Shown in pieces: positions 53,197-61,210 of a stretch of 64,000 nt of DNA. Below the pieces are notes generated by a model that was given only the letters and a program-made list of their open reading frames with translations, was not told where the DNA came from and did no database searches. Numbering within the stretch: the stretch's first letter is position 1; every line of letters begins with the position of its first letter. Location of the stretch: contig JAWKNL010000025.1 of assembly GCA_041391725.1 (NCBI GenBank), positions 29,929 through 93,928 on the forward strand, given 5' to 3'. A program made the translations under genes and the position numbers. The stretch is from JAGQVA01 sp041391725. Lineage in GTDB: Bacteria; Bacteroidota; Bacteroidia; J057.

Positions 53197-54162
53197 ATGA
53201 ATATGGAACCAAAACAGGCAAAACCGTCGTTTTTAAAGGATATTTTTTCTTCGAATGCACTTTTTACCCATGGATCACGCCTGGTTTGCGGTACTTCCGG
53301 CCTCGGTGGGGTCTGGGGAAAAGTTGACGAAAAAGAGTCTGTGGATAGTATTCTTTATATGCTCGGCCAGGGGATTACTTCCCTTGACACCGCACCTTCT
53401 TATCACCTCGCAGAAAAAATCGCCGGACAGGCAGTTCGCCAATGGAAAGGGGAAATTTTTATCAGCACCAAAGTAGGGCGGCTTCCCGCGCGAAGGGCCG
53501 ATGAGTGTTATGTGGACTATTCGCCTGCGGCTATGCGCGATAGCCTGAACCGCAGCCTCGACCTCCTGGGGCGCGAAAAAGTGGATCTGCTTTTCCTTCA
53601 CGAGCCGCATCTGGTTCCTGTTGAAAAAATGCCCGAAATTCTCGAAACGCTAACATCCTTCCGCGAAGAAGGGAAAACAGATCTTCTGGGAATCGGCGGC
53701 AATCCCAGACCTGCATTTATGCCGTATGTTTCCGGAAAATATTTTGATGTGTTGTCTGGTTTTCTCGGCCTCGACGCCTGCAATCTGCATGCGCTGAATA
53801 CCTATATTCCTCAACTAAATAAAGAAGGGATCGCCTTTTACGCAGCCTCAGCCCTGCATATGGGGCTGTTGGGCGACAAATATGAATTTTTTGCAAAAAA
53901 CCCGCCCGACAATGAATGGATTACCCGCAGAGATATAGCTGCGGCAACGGCTGTAAGGCAAATCGCTGTCCGGGAGAACATATCGCTTCCCGAATTGTCT
54001 CTCCGGTATCTTTTGTCTGCCCGTGAGGCAGGAAGGGTAGTGGCCGGTGCGGCAAATATGGAACAGGCCAAATCTCTGGTGGCGATTTGGGCGAAGGGCG
54101 GACTGGAAGAAAACCTGTTTGACGAAATATCTCTTGAGATTTTGAACCATAATTCGGGATAA
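53197..54162 (+). CDS. Aldo/keto reductase
   Basis: 321 residues (start at 53197, or in-frame ATG 53203). The TIM-barrel AKR tetrad is visible: LDTAPSY (Asp, Tyr), ISTKVGRLP (Lys) and LLFLHEPH (His). The N-terminal GTSGLGGVWG and CYVDYSPAAMRDSLNRSLDLLG resemble the sugar-dehydrogenase branch (D-threo-aldose or L-fucose dehydrogenase). The adjacent FucP-like permease supports a role in deoxy- or aldose catabolism. Substrate unproven. Confidence 0.8.
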   Translation: MNMEPKQAKPSFLKDIFSSNALFTHGSRLVCGTSGLGGVWGKVDEKESVDSILYMLGQGITSLDTAPSYHLAEKIAGQAVRQWKGEIFISTKVGRLPARRADECYVDYSPAAMRDSLNRSLDLLGREKVDLLFLHEPHLVPVEKMPEILETLTSFREEGKTDLLGIGGNPRPAFMPYVSGKYFDVLSGFLGLDACNLHALNTYIPQLNKEGIAFYAASALHMGLLGDKYEFFAKNPPDNEWITRRDIAAATAVRQIAVRENISLPELSLRYLLSAREAGRVVAGAANMEQAKSLVAIWAKGGLEENLFDEISLEILNHNSG

Positions 54163-54205
54163 TTCTACAGATTTGTAACCTTACGATTCTGCTACTACCT
54201 TCAAG

Positions 54206-55528
54206 ATGGAAACAACTACTACCCAAACGCCTGTGATTGCCCGCGCCCTATGGGTGCCATTTGCCCTGATTACTTCCTGCTTTGCCCTGTGGGGGTTTGC
54301 CAACGATATCACCAATCCGATGGTGAAGGCGTTCTCCAAGATTTTCCTGATGAGCAATTTTCAGGGATCGCTGGTACAGTTTGCCTTTTACGGCGGGTAT
54401 TTTGCCATGGCATTTCCTGCTGCGATTTTTATCAAAAAATTTTCCTACAAATCAGGCATTCTGGTAGGGCTTGGGTTGTATGCGCTGGGCGCATTTATGT
54501 TCATACCGGCGAGTATGGCCGGTTTATTTGGCCCGTTTCTGATTGCCTATTTTATACTTACCTGCGGATTGTCATTCCTCGAAACCAGCGCCAACCCCTA
54601 TATTCTTTCGATGGGCGATACAAAAACCGCCACACAACGACTCAATTTTGCCCAGGCTTTTAACCCGCTGGGTTCTTTGCTGGGAATGTGGACCGCCAAG
54701 GAAATGATTGTCGCCAGGCTCAATCCGGCAGATTACAGCGCCCGGGAAATGATGGCAACGGATCAGTTTGAAGCAGTAAAAATGGCCGATCTGGTTGTGG
54801 TTCGAAATCCTTATGTCTTTATCGGACTGGTGATTCTGGTGGTGTTGGTAGTCATCGCCATGGTAAAAATGCCACAGGACCATGAAGATGATAAAAACCT
54901 CAATATCATGGCCAGCCTGAGCAGGTTGATTGGATTAAAAAGATACCGCGAAGGCGTTATCGCACAGATGTTTTATGTCGGAGCGCAGATCATGTGCTGG
55001 ACGTTTATCATTCAGTACGGTACCGAAATATTTATGGGGAAAGGAATGAGCGAGCAGGACGCAGAGGTGCTTTCCCAGCAGTATAATATTTATGCGATGG
55101 TCATATTTGCTACCAGTCGTTTTATTTGTACCTTTTTGCTGAAGTATGTGCGACCGGGTGTGCTGTTGATGTGGCTGGCCCTTGGTGGAGTTGTACTTAC
55201 GCTGAGTGTGATTTTTGTAGGGGGAATGGTTGGTCTCTATAGTCTGGTAGGTGTATCGGCCTGTATGTCGCTGATGTTTCCCACGATTTATGGTATTGCG
55301 CTGGAGGGAACGGGCGAAGATGCCAAATTTGGCGCTGCGGGACTGATAATGGCCATTCTTGGCGGATCGGTAATGCCACCCCTTCAGGCACTGATCATGG
55401 ACAGTGGAAGTGTTGGCGGCATTTCCGGCGTTCAGGTTTCATTTGCCCTGCCACTGCTGTGTTTTGCTATCATTGCAGTATATGGGTATAGGGTTTTTAA
55501 CCTTCATATGAGAGAAGAAAAGCTATGA
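54206..55528 (+). CDS. FucP-family sugar MFS permease
   Basis: 440 residues with about 12 membrane segments. CFALWGFANDITNPMVKAF, GYFAMAFPAAIF and LETSANPYILSMG are the FucP/glucose-galactose permease signatures, and FPTIYGIALEG is conserved in the second half. It imports a monosaccharide (fucose, glucose or galactose type) with protons. Its TGA overlaps the next ATG (ATGA). Confidence 0.9.
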   Translation: METTTTQTPVIARALWVPFALITSCFALWGFANDITNPMVKAFSKIFLMSNFQGSLVQFAFYGGYFAMAFPAAIFIKKFSYKSGILVGLGLYALGAFMFIPASMAGLFGPFLIAYFILTCGLSFLETSANPYILSMGDTKTATQRLNFAQAFNPLGSLLGMWTAKEMIVARLNPADYSAREMMATDQFEAVKMADLVVVRNPYVFIGLVILVVLVVIAMVKMPQDHEDDKNLNIMASLSRLIGLKRYREGVIAQMFYVGAQIMCWTFIIQYGTEIFMGKGMSEQDAEVLSQQYNIYAMVIFATSRFICTFLLKYVRPGVLLMWLALGGVVLTLSVIFVGGMVGLYSLVGVSACMSLMFPTIYGIALEGTGEDAKFGAAGLIMAILGGSVMPPLQALIMDSGSVGGISGVQVSFALPLLCFAIIAVYGYRVFNLHMREEKL

Positions 55529-56376
55529 TAAAGTTAGGAGAAATTCAGTCCCTCACCATTGAAAGGAGGGCAGAACATGGCGTATATCTGAAAGATTTGG
55601 AAAGTGGGGGAGAAGTGTTGTTACCCCGAAAGTATGTTTCAGAAGATATGCATACAGGCGAAAGTGTGGAGGTGTTTGTTTATAAAGATTCGGAGGATCG
55701 CCTCGTTGCTACCACGGAAAAACCCCTGCTGACCGTAGGAAAATTTGCCCTGCTTAAAGTGGTTCAGGTGAATAGCACGGGCGCATTTCTGGACTGGGGA
55801 TTAGTAGAAAAAAATCTGCTGGTACCCTTTGGCAATCAGAAACAGCGTATGGTGGAGGGGCAGTCATATCTGGTCGGGCTATATGAAGACAGAGTGACAC
55901 ATCGCCTGGCGGGTACGGCACGGCTGGCAGTGATGCTGGAGGATGCAGCAGGGCGCCTCGCCGAAGGCGAGGCGGTGGAAATCATCGTCTGGGAAAAAAC
56001 CGATCTGGGCGTAAAAGTTATTATCAACCAGAAATACAGCGGCCTGATCTATCATAATGAAATCTTCCGAAAACTGCGCACCGGAGACAGCCTCATGGCT
56101 TATGTCAAAACCGTGCGCGGCGACGGGAAAGTGGACATCAGCCTCAATCCGCCCGGCTATGCCGCCGTAGAACCCAACGCCCAGCAGATTCTGGACAAAC
56201 TCGAAAAATCCGGAGGATTTTTTCCGGCTACCGACAAAAGCGATCCGGAGGAAATCAAAAAACATTTTGCGATGAGCAAAAAACTCTTCAAAAAATCCAT
56301 CGGCGCACTGTACAAACAGCGGCTGATTGATATCCGGGAAGATGGGATATGGCGGGTGGGAAATAACGGGGGTTGA
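55525..56376 (+). CDS. cvfB: CvfB-family S1-domain RNA-binding protein
   Basis: 283 residues, typical length. N-terminal S1-like domains (GVYLKDLESGGEVLLPRKYV, then FALLKVVQVNSTGAFLDWG), a third OB-like block (GVKVIINQKYSGLIYHNEIF) and a C-terminal winged helix (MSKKLFKKSIGALYKQRLI, W at the end). CvfB binds RNA and modulates virulence and translation in firmicutes; here its role is not known. Coupled to the sugar permease by a four-base overlap. Confidence 0.88.
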   Translation: MIKLGEIQSLTIERRAEHGVYLKDLESGGEVLLPRKYVSEDMHTGESVEVFVYKDSEDRLVATTEKPLLTVGKFALLKVVQVNSTGAFLDWGLVEKNLLVPFGNQKQRMVEGQSYLVGLYEDRVTHRLAGTARLAVMLEDAAGRLAEGEAVEIIVWEKTDLGVKVIINQKYSGLIYHNEIFRKLRTGDSLMAYVKTVRGDGKVDISLNPPGYAAVEPNAQQILDKLEKSGGFFPATDKSDPEEIKKHFAMSKKLFKKSIGALYKQRLIDIREDGIWRVGNNGG

Positions 56377-56391
56377 AGACCTTTTCATTCA

Positions 56392-56419
56392 TTGACTTAG
56401 CTTAAAAGTATTATCTTTG
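56392..56419 (+). promoter_or_regulatory. Candidate promoter upstream of the small zinc-ribbon gene
   Basis: TTG at 56392-56394 and TATCTTTG at 56412-56419, spaced 17 bases, fit the Bacteroidota consensus. The next ORF starts 128 bases downstream. Confidence 0.4.
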
Positions 56420-56546
56420 CGTGAATCATGTCCTTTGCGACTCTGCGCCTCCCATAGGGATGGCTTCGCACATTTGCGAGCCCTTATTCTAATAGATCCT
56501 CAAAATTCCCAAACATCTCAATTCTCGGCATAAAACAAGCGACACA

Positions 56547-56714
56547 ATGGAAAATTTAGAAATATTTATAGGTTCAGACCAGCCAGCTACCTGCCCCAAA
56601 TGTGGAAACCGAACTGAAATAAACAGTGATTTTGAAACTTCTCAACACCACAAATGTCTTTCAGAAAAGTGTATTTTCGAGTTTGTTTTAGAATTTGAAA
56701 ATAAAGAGGAATAA
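56547..56714 (+). CDS. Small zinc-ribbon-like protein
   Basis: 55 residues from ATG 56547. CPKCG (residues 16-20) and KC-x5-C (residues about 37 and 42, within HHKCLSEKC) give a CxxC plus two-Cys pattern that could bind one zinc ion. Acidic C-terminus (EFENKEE). No signal peptide. I do not recognise a family. Its Cys spacing and charge pattern are the only support that it is real. Confidence 0.5.
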   Translation: MENLEIFIGSDQPATCPKCGNRTEINSDFETSQHHKCLSEKCIFEFVLEFENKEE

Positions 56715-56813
56715 TGAAACAGCGGCAGATCGATATGCGGGGGGATGGAATCTGACGGGTGGGGATGTTCGGATTTCTGATTATCTTGAAACCAAATTAT
56801 AAAAACAACCTTT

Positions 56814-57290
56814 ATGCGACACATTCAAGCCATTACATTCATGATTATTAGCCTGGTTATGTTTGCCTGTACAGGCGAAAACCAGCGATATATAAACAAA
56901 ATCCACAAACAACTGGAGGGCAACTGGCAGATTGCGGAAATACAAATCACGCTGCCAGATAACCGCGACAGTGTAATAACCGATTATTTGGGAACCCTCC
57001 GGTTTCCTCATTGTGAAGACTATCAGGCTGCCGACTGCATAATTGAGCGTGTTTTCCCCGATGGGAAAAAAATGAAGGCATCTATTTTGCCTTTAGTGAC
57101 GAGCCGGAAGGTAATGGCCGAAGCCTCAATTTATCCTTTTACGGGCACAGATAACTCCGCAGAACAGTGGGTGGGGCCATTTACCATTGTTACATTGGAT
57201 AAGGATATTCTGCATATTTCCACACAAGGCCCTACCGCATTGGCAAACAATGGAGTGGAGATGGAGATTTATGCAAGCCGTACAGAATGA
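56814..57290 (+). CDS. Lipocalin-like-sized lipoprotein of unknown function
   Basis: 158 residues with a lipobox (SLVMFAC). The mature part (HKQLEGNWQIAEIQITLPDNRDS, LGTLRFPHCEDY, VEMEIYASRTE) alternates short strands and looks like a small lipocalin-type barrel (LEGNW motif). Function unknown. Its TGA overlaps the ATG of the next, broken gene (ATGA), so it was part of its operon. Confidence 0.6.
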   Translation: MRHIQAITFMIISLVMFACTGENQRYINKIHKQLEGNWQIAEIQITLPDNRDSVITDYLGTLRFPHCEDYQAADCIIERVFPDGKKMKASILPLVTSRKVMAEASIYPFTGTDNSAEQWVGPFTIVTLDKDILHISTQGPTALANNGVEMEIYASRTE

Positions 57291-57927
57291 AAGGCGGGGA
57301 AAAAACGTATGCAAATTTTCTTTTAGGGAAGCGAACCTTATGTTTTTTTACGCTTTTAATAGCCTTTTTAACTCTTTCCGGACAAATTTCCATTTCCGGT
57401 TATGTGTATAATTCCGAAAATGAGGAAACGCTGGCAGGTGTTCAGGTTTATATCATGGGAACCCAGGAGGGAACTACGACTACGGATTCGGGTTACTTTG
57501 ACATTGCAGTTGATAATGTCGCTTTCGTTTATGTTATAGCGAAAGCGGCAGGTTTTACATCTGATACGGTAAAAGTAATTTTGCCCCAGGCCCAAACGCT
57601 TTCACTCCGACTCAAACCGGGAATTTACCCTTTGGCGGTTACGCAGCGCATCCCTGGATAGACGGTTTTGCATTTGATGATTTTATCGTTTTCTATGGCT
57701 CAAGAAATAGCTATAGATTTAAACCATATCACCGTTTAGATGTCGGCATTACCCTAAAAAAATCTCGCTGGGGGGGAACTCAAAGTTGGAAGCTGGGTGT
57801 TTATAATCTATACAATCGGGCAAATCCATTTGCAGTTAGTGTGTATGGCCGTCCCGGTACAGCAGCTGTGATCGAAAGCAGTTTGTTTCCCATTCTTCCT
57901 ATCGTAAGTTATCAGTGGGCATTTTGA
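57287..57927 (+). pseudogene. TonB-dependent receptor with large internal deletion
   Basis: The first part (57287 on) has a signal peptide and a CarboxypepD_reg domain (ISISGYVYNSENEETLAGVQVYI). Instead of a plug, after about 57640 the frame changes and SRNSYRFKPYHRLDVGIT, KLGVYNLYNRANPF and VSYQWAF to a TGA at 57927 appear. These are the last barrel strands of a TonB receptor. Roughly 500-700 residues of plug and barrel are missing. Confidence 0.8.
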
Positions 57928-57928
57928 T

Positions 57929-58366
57929 ATGAATAATTATTTTTTTCTATACTTTTTCGCTTTAGATACTTTATCCGGAATAAAAACTCCTATGGAATGG
58001 CAAACCGAAAATCCTATTGTTGAATTTAGCAGCAGGTTGACTTTTCCTGACAAAAATAATCAACTAACGGTTTATCAGGATTTGCGATTTTTTTCAGATA
58101 AGTTCCTAACCGACAGCATTATTACACTTGATTTTTTTCTTCCCAGCAATAGGTTAGGTTTCATTAAAACCTTCCACCAAAAATGGATTCTACGACTGGG
58201 CACTACGGATTCCGCTTTTTACAAATATTATCAAACATTCGAACGACAAAAGGATGCATTCTCAAATCCCTTTTCGGAACCTACTCCGGTATATACGAAT
58301 ATAGAAGGTGGGCTGGGTATTTGGGCCGGATTTGCTACGGATAGTTTTACCAGCATTTTTGAGTAA
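57929..58366 (+). pseudogene. DUF4249-family protein lacking its N-terminal part
   Basis: 145 residues directly after the receptor relic. The C-terminal two-thirds (STNRLGFIKTF-like helix, SAFYKYYQTFERQKDAFSNPFSEPTPVYTNIEGGLGIWAGFA) matches the end of DUF4249 lipoproteins, which normally follow a TonB receptor. The normal N-terminal lipoprotein signal and about 150 residues are absent; ATG 57929 gives a short hydrophobic start instead. Confidence 0.7.
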
Positions 58367-58418
58367 TTCAAAAAATCCTGAATTCCGCAATCCGTACAAA
58401 ATTTATATCTTGCCCCCT

Positions 58419-60461
58419 ATGAAACACCTGCTCCCCTTTCTGCTGATATTTTCCCTTTTCCTTATGGCATGTGAGGAAGAAGGGCCTGCACCCGGTTCTT
58501 ATGATATTTGTGTTTATGGCGGCACTTCTGCCGGAGTGATTGCTGCGTACTCGGCCGCAAAACTGGGAAAAAAAGTGCTGCTCATTGAGCCGGGCACAAG
58601 GCTCGGCGGACTCAGTTCGGGCGGACTGGGGCAGACAGACATTGGCAACAAATACGCTGTTACGGGTATTTCCCGGGACTTTTACCGGAAAATCGGGCAG
58701 CATTACCGGGAGTTTGAGCAATGGACCTTTGAGCCACATGTGGCCGAAAAAATCTTCCGGTCATACATCGATCAGGGTGGGGTAGAGGTGTTGTATCACC
58801 ACCGCATTATCGGGGCGGAAAAACTGGCTACCGAAATCCGCAATATCACGCTGGAAAATACGGATTCAGCCGCAGTGGCTTCCGCGCCTTATACGGTTAA
58901 AGCAAAAGTGTTTATCGATTGTAGTTATGAAGGCGATCTGATGGCTCATGCCGCCGTGAGTTATACCGTAGGGCGGGAGGAAAACGCAAAATACAGCGAG
59001 ACCTACAACGGCGTCCAGCTCCGCGAAAATCATCAGTTCGCCGACGGAATTGATCCGTGGAAAGTACGCGGCGATTCGACCAGTGGATTGTTGTGGGGAA
59101 TCAGTGCCGACACCCTTGCGAAAACGGGCAGCGGTGATACGCTGGTTCAGGCATACAACTTTCGTATCTGCCTCACCAATGACGTGGTCAACCGCCTTCC
59201 TATCGGCAAACCCGAAGGATATGATCCCGAAAAATACGAACTTCTCCTACGGGTCATGGAGGCAAAGCCCTGGAAAACCCTCAACGACGGGTTTATATGG
59301 TCACTGATGCCCAACAGCAAAACCGACATCAACAACCGGGGCCCATTTTCCACTGATATGATCGGCTGGAGCCACGAATATCCGGAAGCAGACTATGAGC
59401 GGAGGGAAGAAATATTTCGCGAACATCTGACTTATACCAAAGGCCTGCTTTATTTTCTGGGAAATGACCCACGGGTCGCGGATACCATTCGCAGCCAGAT
59501 GAAACAATGGGGTTATCCCAAAGACGAATATGAAGCCAATGGCAATTTTACCCCGCAACTCTACATCCGGGAAGCGCGCCGCCTGATCGGAGAGTATGTC
59601 ATGACCGAAGCGAATTGCACCGGAAAAAAGACCGCTACAGATGCGATCGGCATGGCGGCTTATACCATGGATTCGCATAACTGCCAGCGGATTGTGGTAT
59701 GGAAAGGCGGAAAAGCCATGGTGAAAAATGAAGGAAATGTTGAGATTGGAGGGTTTCCTCCTTACCCGATTTCTTACCGTTCGCTGACTCCGAAGCGCGA
59801 AGAATGTACCAACCTGCTGGTTCCGGTATGTCTTTCGGCTTCGCATATCGCGTATGGCTCCATCCGTATGGAGCCCGTATTTATGGTGCTGGCACAGTCG
59901 GCGGCCATCGCTGCGTCCATTACTGTTGATGAAGATTTGTTTGTGCAGGAAGTATCTGTTTCCCGCATTCAGGAAATACTGAAAAACAATCCGCTGCTGG
60001 ATGGCAGCACACCAGAAATTCAGATGGACAACAGCGATACCAGCCGGGTAAAAGCGAGCGGTACATGGGCCGTACAAAAAGGGCACTGGGACAGCAAATC
60101 CAATGGGGCCGACCATCTGCTACTGGATAAATCGGCGGTTGACAGTTCGCGGGTGCGGTTTACGCCTGAGATCAAAAAGCCGGGAATGTATGCCATCTGG
60201 TATTATTGTCCGGGGCTGTATCAGGAGGGAGAAGAAGGGTTTAAACTTTTTGAAAAGGTAGCGGAGCAGGTCCCTGTGAAGGTGCGGTTTGCAGGTGGGG
60301 AGACTGTATTTGACCTGAATTATAAGGAAAATATCCGGAAATGGGCCCGTTTGGGACAATACGAATTCGGAGAAGGCGACAGTGCCTGGGTAGAAGTGGT
60401 GGGAGATTCCCTGATCGGGCAGGCGGGAGCCGATGTGGTGTTGTTTGTGCCGGTGAGATAG
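58419..60461 (+). CDS. FAD-dependent oxidoreductase lipoprotein with golvesin-like C-terminal domain
   Basis: 680 residues from ATG 58419 (lipobox FLMACEEEG). The FAD-binding fold begins YDICVYGGTSAGVIAAYSA, with the dinucleotide loop GGTSAG, and SSGGLGQTDIG. The VFIDCSYEGDLMA and TDAIGMAAYTMDSHNCQR blocks follow, typical of the FAD_oxidored (PF12831) group often annotated next to polysaccharide genes. The last about 130 residues (ASGTWAVQKGHWDS, MYAIWYYCPG, VEVVGDS) are a golvesin C-terminal-like beta domain, probably binding carbohydrate. Outer-membrane-attached; substrate unknown. Confidence 0.8.
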   Translation: MKHLLPFLLIFSLFLMACEEEGPAPGSYDICVYGGTSAGVIAAYSAAKLGKKVLLIEPGTRLGGLSSGGLGQTDIGNKYAVTGISRDFYRKIGQHYREFEQWTFEPHVAEKIFRSYIDQGGVEVLYHHRIIGAEKLATEIRNITLENTDSAAVASAPYTVKAKVFIDCSYEGDLMAHAAVSYTVGREENAKYSETYNGVQLRENHQFADGIDPWKVRGDSTSGLLWGISADTLAKTGSGDTLVQAYNFRICLTNDVVNRLPIGKPEGYDPEKYELLLRVMEAKPWKTLNDGFIWSLMPNSKTDINNRGPFSTDMIGWSHEYPEADYERREEIFREHLTYTKGLLYFLGNDPRVADTIRSQMKQWGYPKDEYEANGNFTPQLYIREARRLIGEYVMTEANCTGKKTATDAIGMAAYTMDSHNCQRIVVWKGGKAMVKNEGNVEIGGFPPYPISYRSLTPKREECTNLLVPVCLSASHIAYGSIRMEPVFMVLAQSAAIAASITVDEDLFVQEVSVSRIQEILKNNPLLDGSTPEIQMDNSDTSRVKASGTWAVQKGHWDSKSNGADHLLLDKSAVDSSRVRFTPEIKKPGMYAIWYYCPGLYQEGEEGFKLFEKVAEQVPVKVRFAGGETVFDLNYKENIRKWARLGQYEFGEGDSAWVEVVGDSLIGQAGADVVLFVPVR

Positions 60462-60484
60462 GGAGAAGGTTTCGCTACCCTGTT

Positions 60485-61210
60485 TTACTCCCTCCGGGAA
60501 ACCCTTTTCTCCCGCCGCCCAACCGGAATTTTACCTACCACAAATCCAATCCCCAAACCGAAAGAGATATACCTTTCCCAGTTGGTTGTCCAGCTATTCG
60601 TAGCGATAAAATACTGGTCAAAATGTGCAAAACCATAACCTCCGTTCAGGTTAAGCAGGAGGAAGGGAAAAACCGGATATTCGAATCCGACCATCAAATA
60701 GCCCATATCTGCATAACTTGCCACTCCAAAAACGGATGTTTGGGCATATTTAATATGATCAAATGCGGGATTTAAAAAGGAGAAGTGCCGGTAATTTAAT
60801 TCTCCCGAAAAGGTCAGGCGGGAAAACAGTTCCACAATCGCATATCGGTAACCAACCTGAAATCCCTGTGGGGCTCTCTTTGCAATTTCAAATTCAAAAT
60901 AATAATCATCATATAAGTCCCAGCTACTGTAGATTGTATGCCGACGAAAACTCAGACTAATCCCGGGACTATAGGTTTGCATTCTGATTCGGAGGGGTCT
61001 GAAAAGAGTCGTACTCAGGCTGAGTCTGATTTTCAGGCTATCTCCTGGGGTATTACCCAAACCTACCGAAGGGTTTACAAACAGCAGCGTTATTAATACT
61101 CCCAAAACCCATCCCCGGATATTTGGGAATCGAAGTTTTGGGTAGTTTGTAATGGATGAACACGCTATTTCCTGACCGCACATTTTCGAACGATTATCGT
61201 TGGGTTCCAT
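60485..61210 (-). CDS. Small outer-membrane beta-barrel-like protein, intact-pair copy
   Basis: 241 residues. A long N-terminus (about 30 residues, no hydrophobic core) precedes a hydrophobic signal-like segment (GWVLGVLITLLFVNPSVGL). The barrel part (LKIRLSLSTTLFRP, SFRRHTIYSSW, GFQVGYRY, ELNYRHFS) is homologous to the protein at 2453-3067. The C-terminus (FAHFDQYFIATNSWTTNWER) matches the orphan fragment at 3131-3277. The ATG directly follows the protease TAA, so the pair is coupled. Ends 23 bp from the convergent FAD oxidoreductase stop. Confidence 0.65.
   Translation of the reverse strand: MEPNDNRSKMCGQEIACSSITNYPKLRFPNIRGWVLGVLITLLFVNPSVGLGNTPGDSLKIRLSLSTTLFRPLRIRMQTYSPGISLSFRRHTIYSSWDLYDDYYFEFEIAKRAPQGFQVGYRYAIVELFSRLTFSGELNYRHFSFLNPAFDHIKYAQTSVFGVASYADMGYLMVGFEYPVFPFLLLNLNGGYGFAHFDQYFIATNSWTTNWERYISFGLGIGFVVGKIPVGRREKRVSRRE

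Noticed and set aside
60462..60484. Small gene between FAD oxidoreductase and barrel
   Set aside because: Only 23 bp remain between the two convergent stops.
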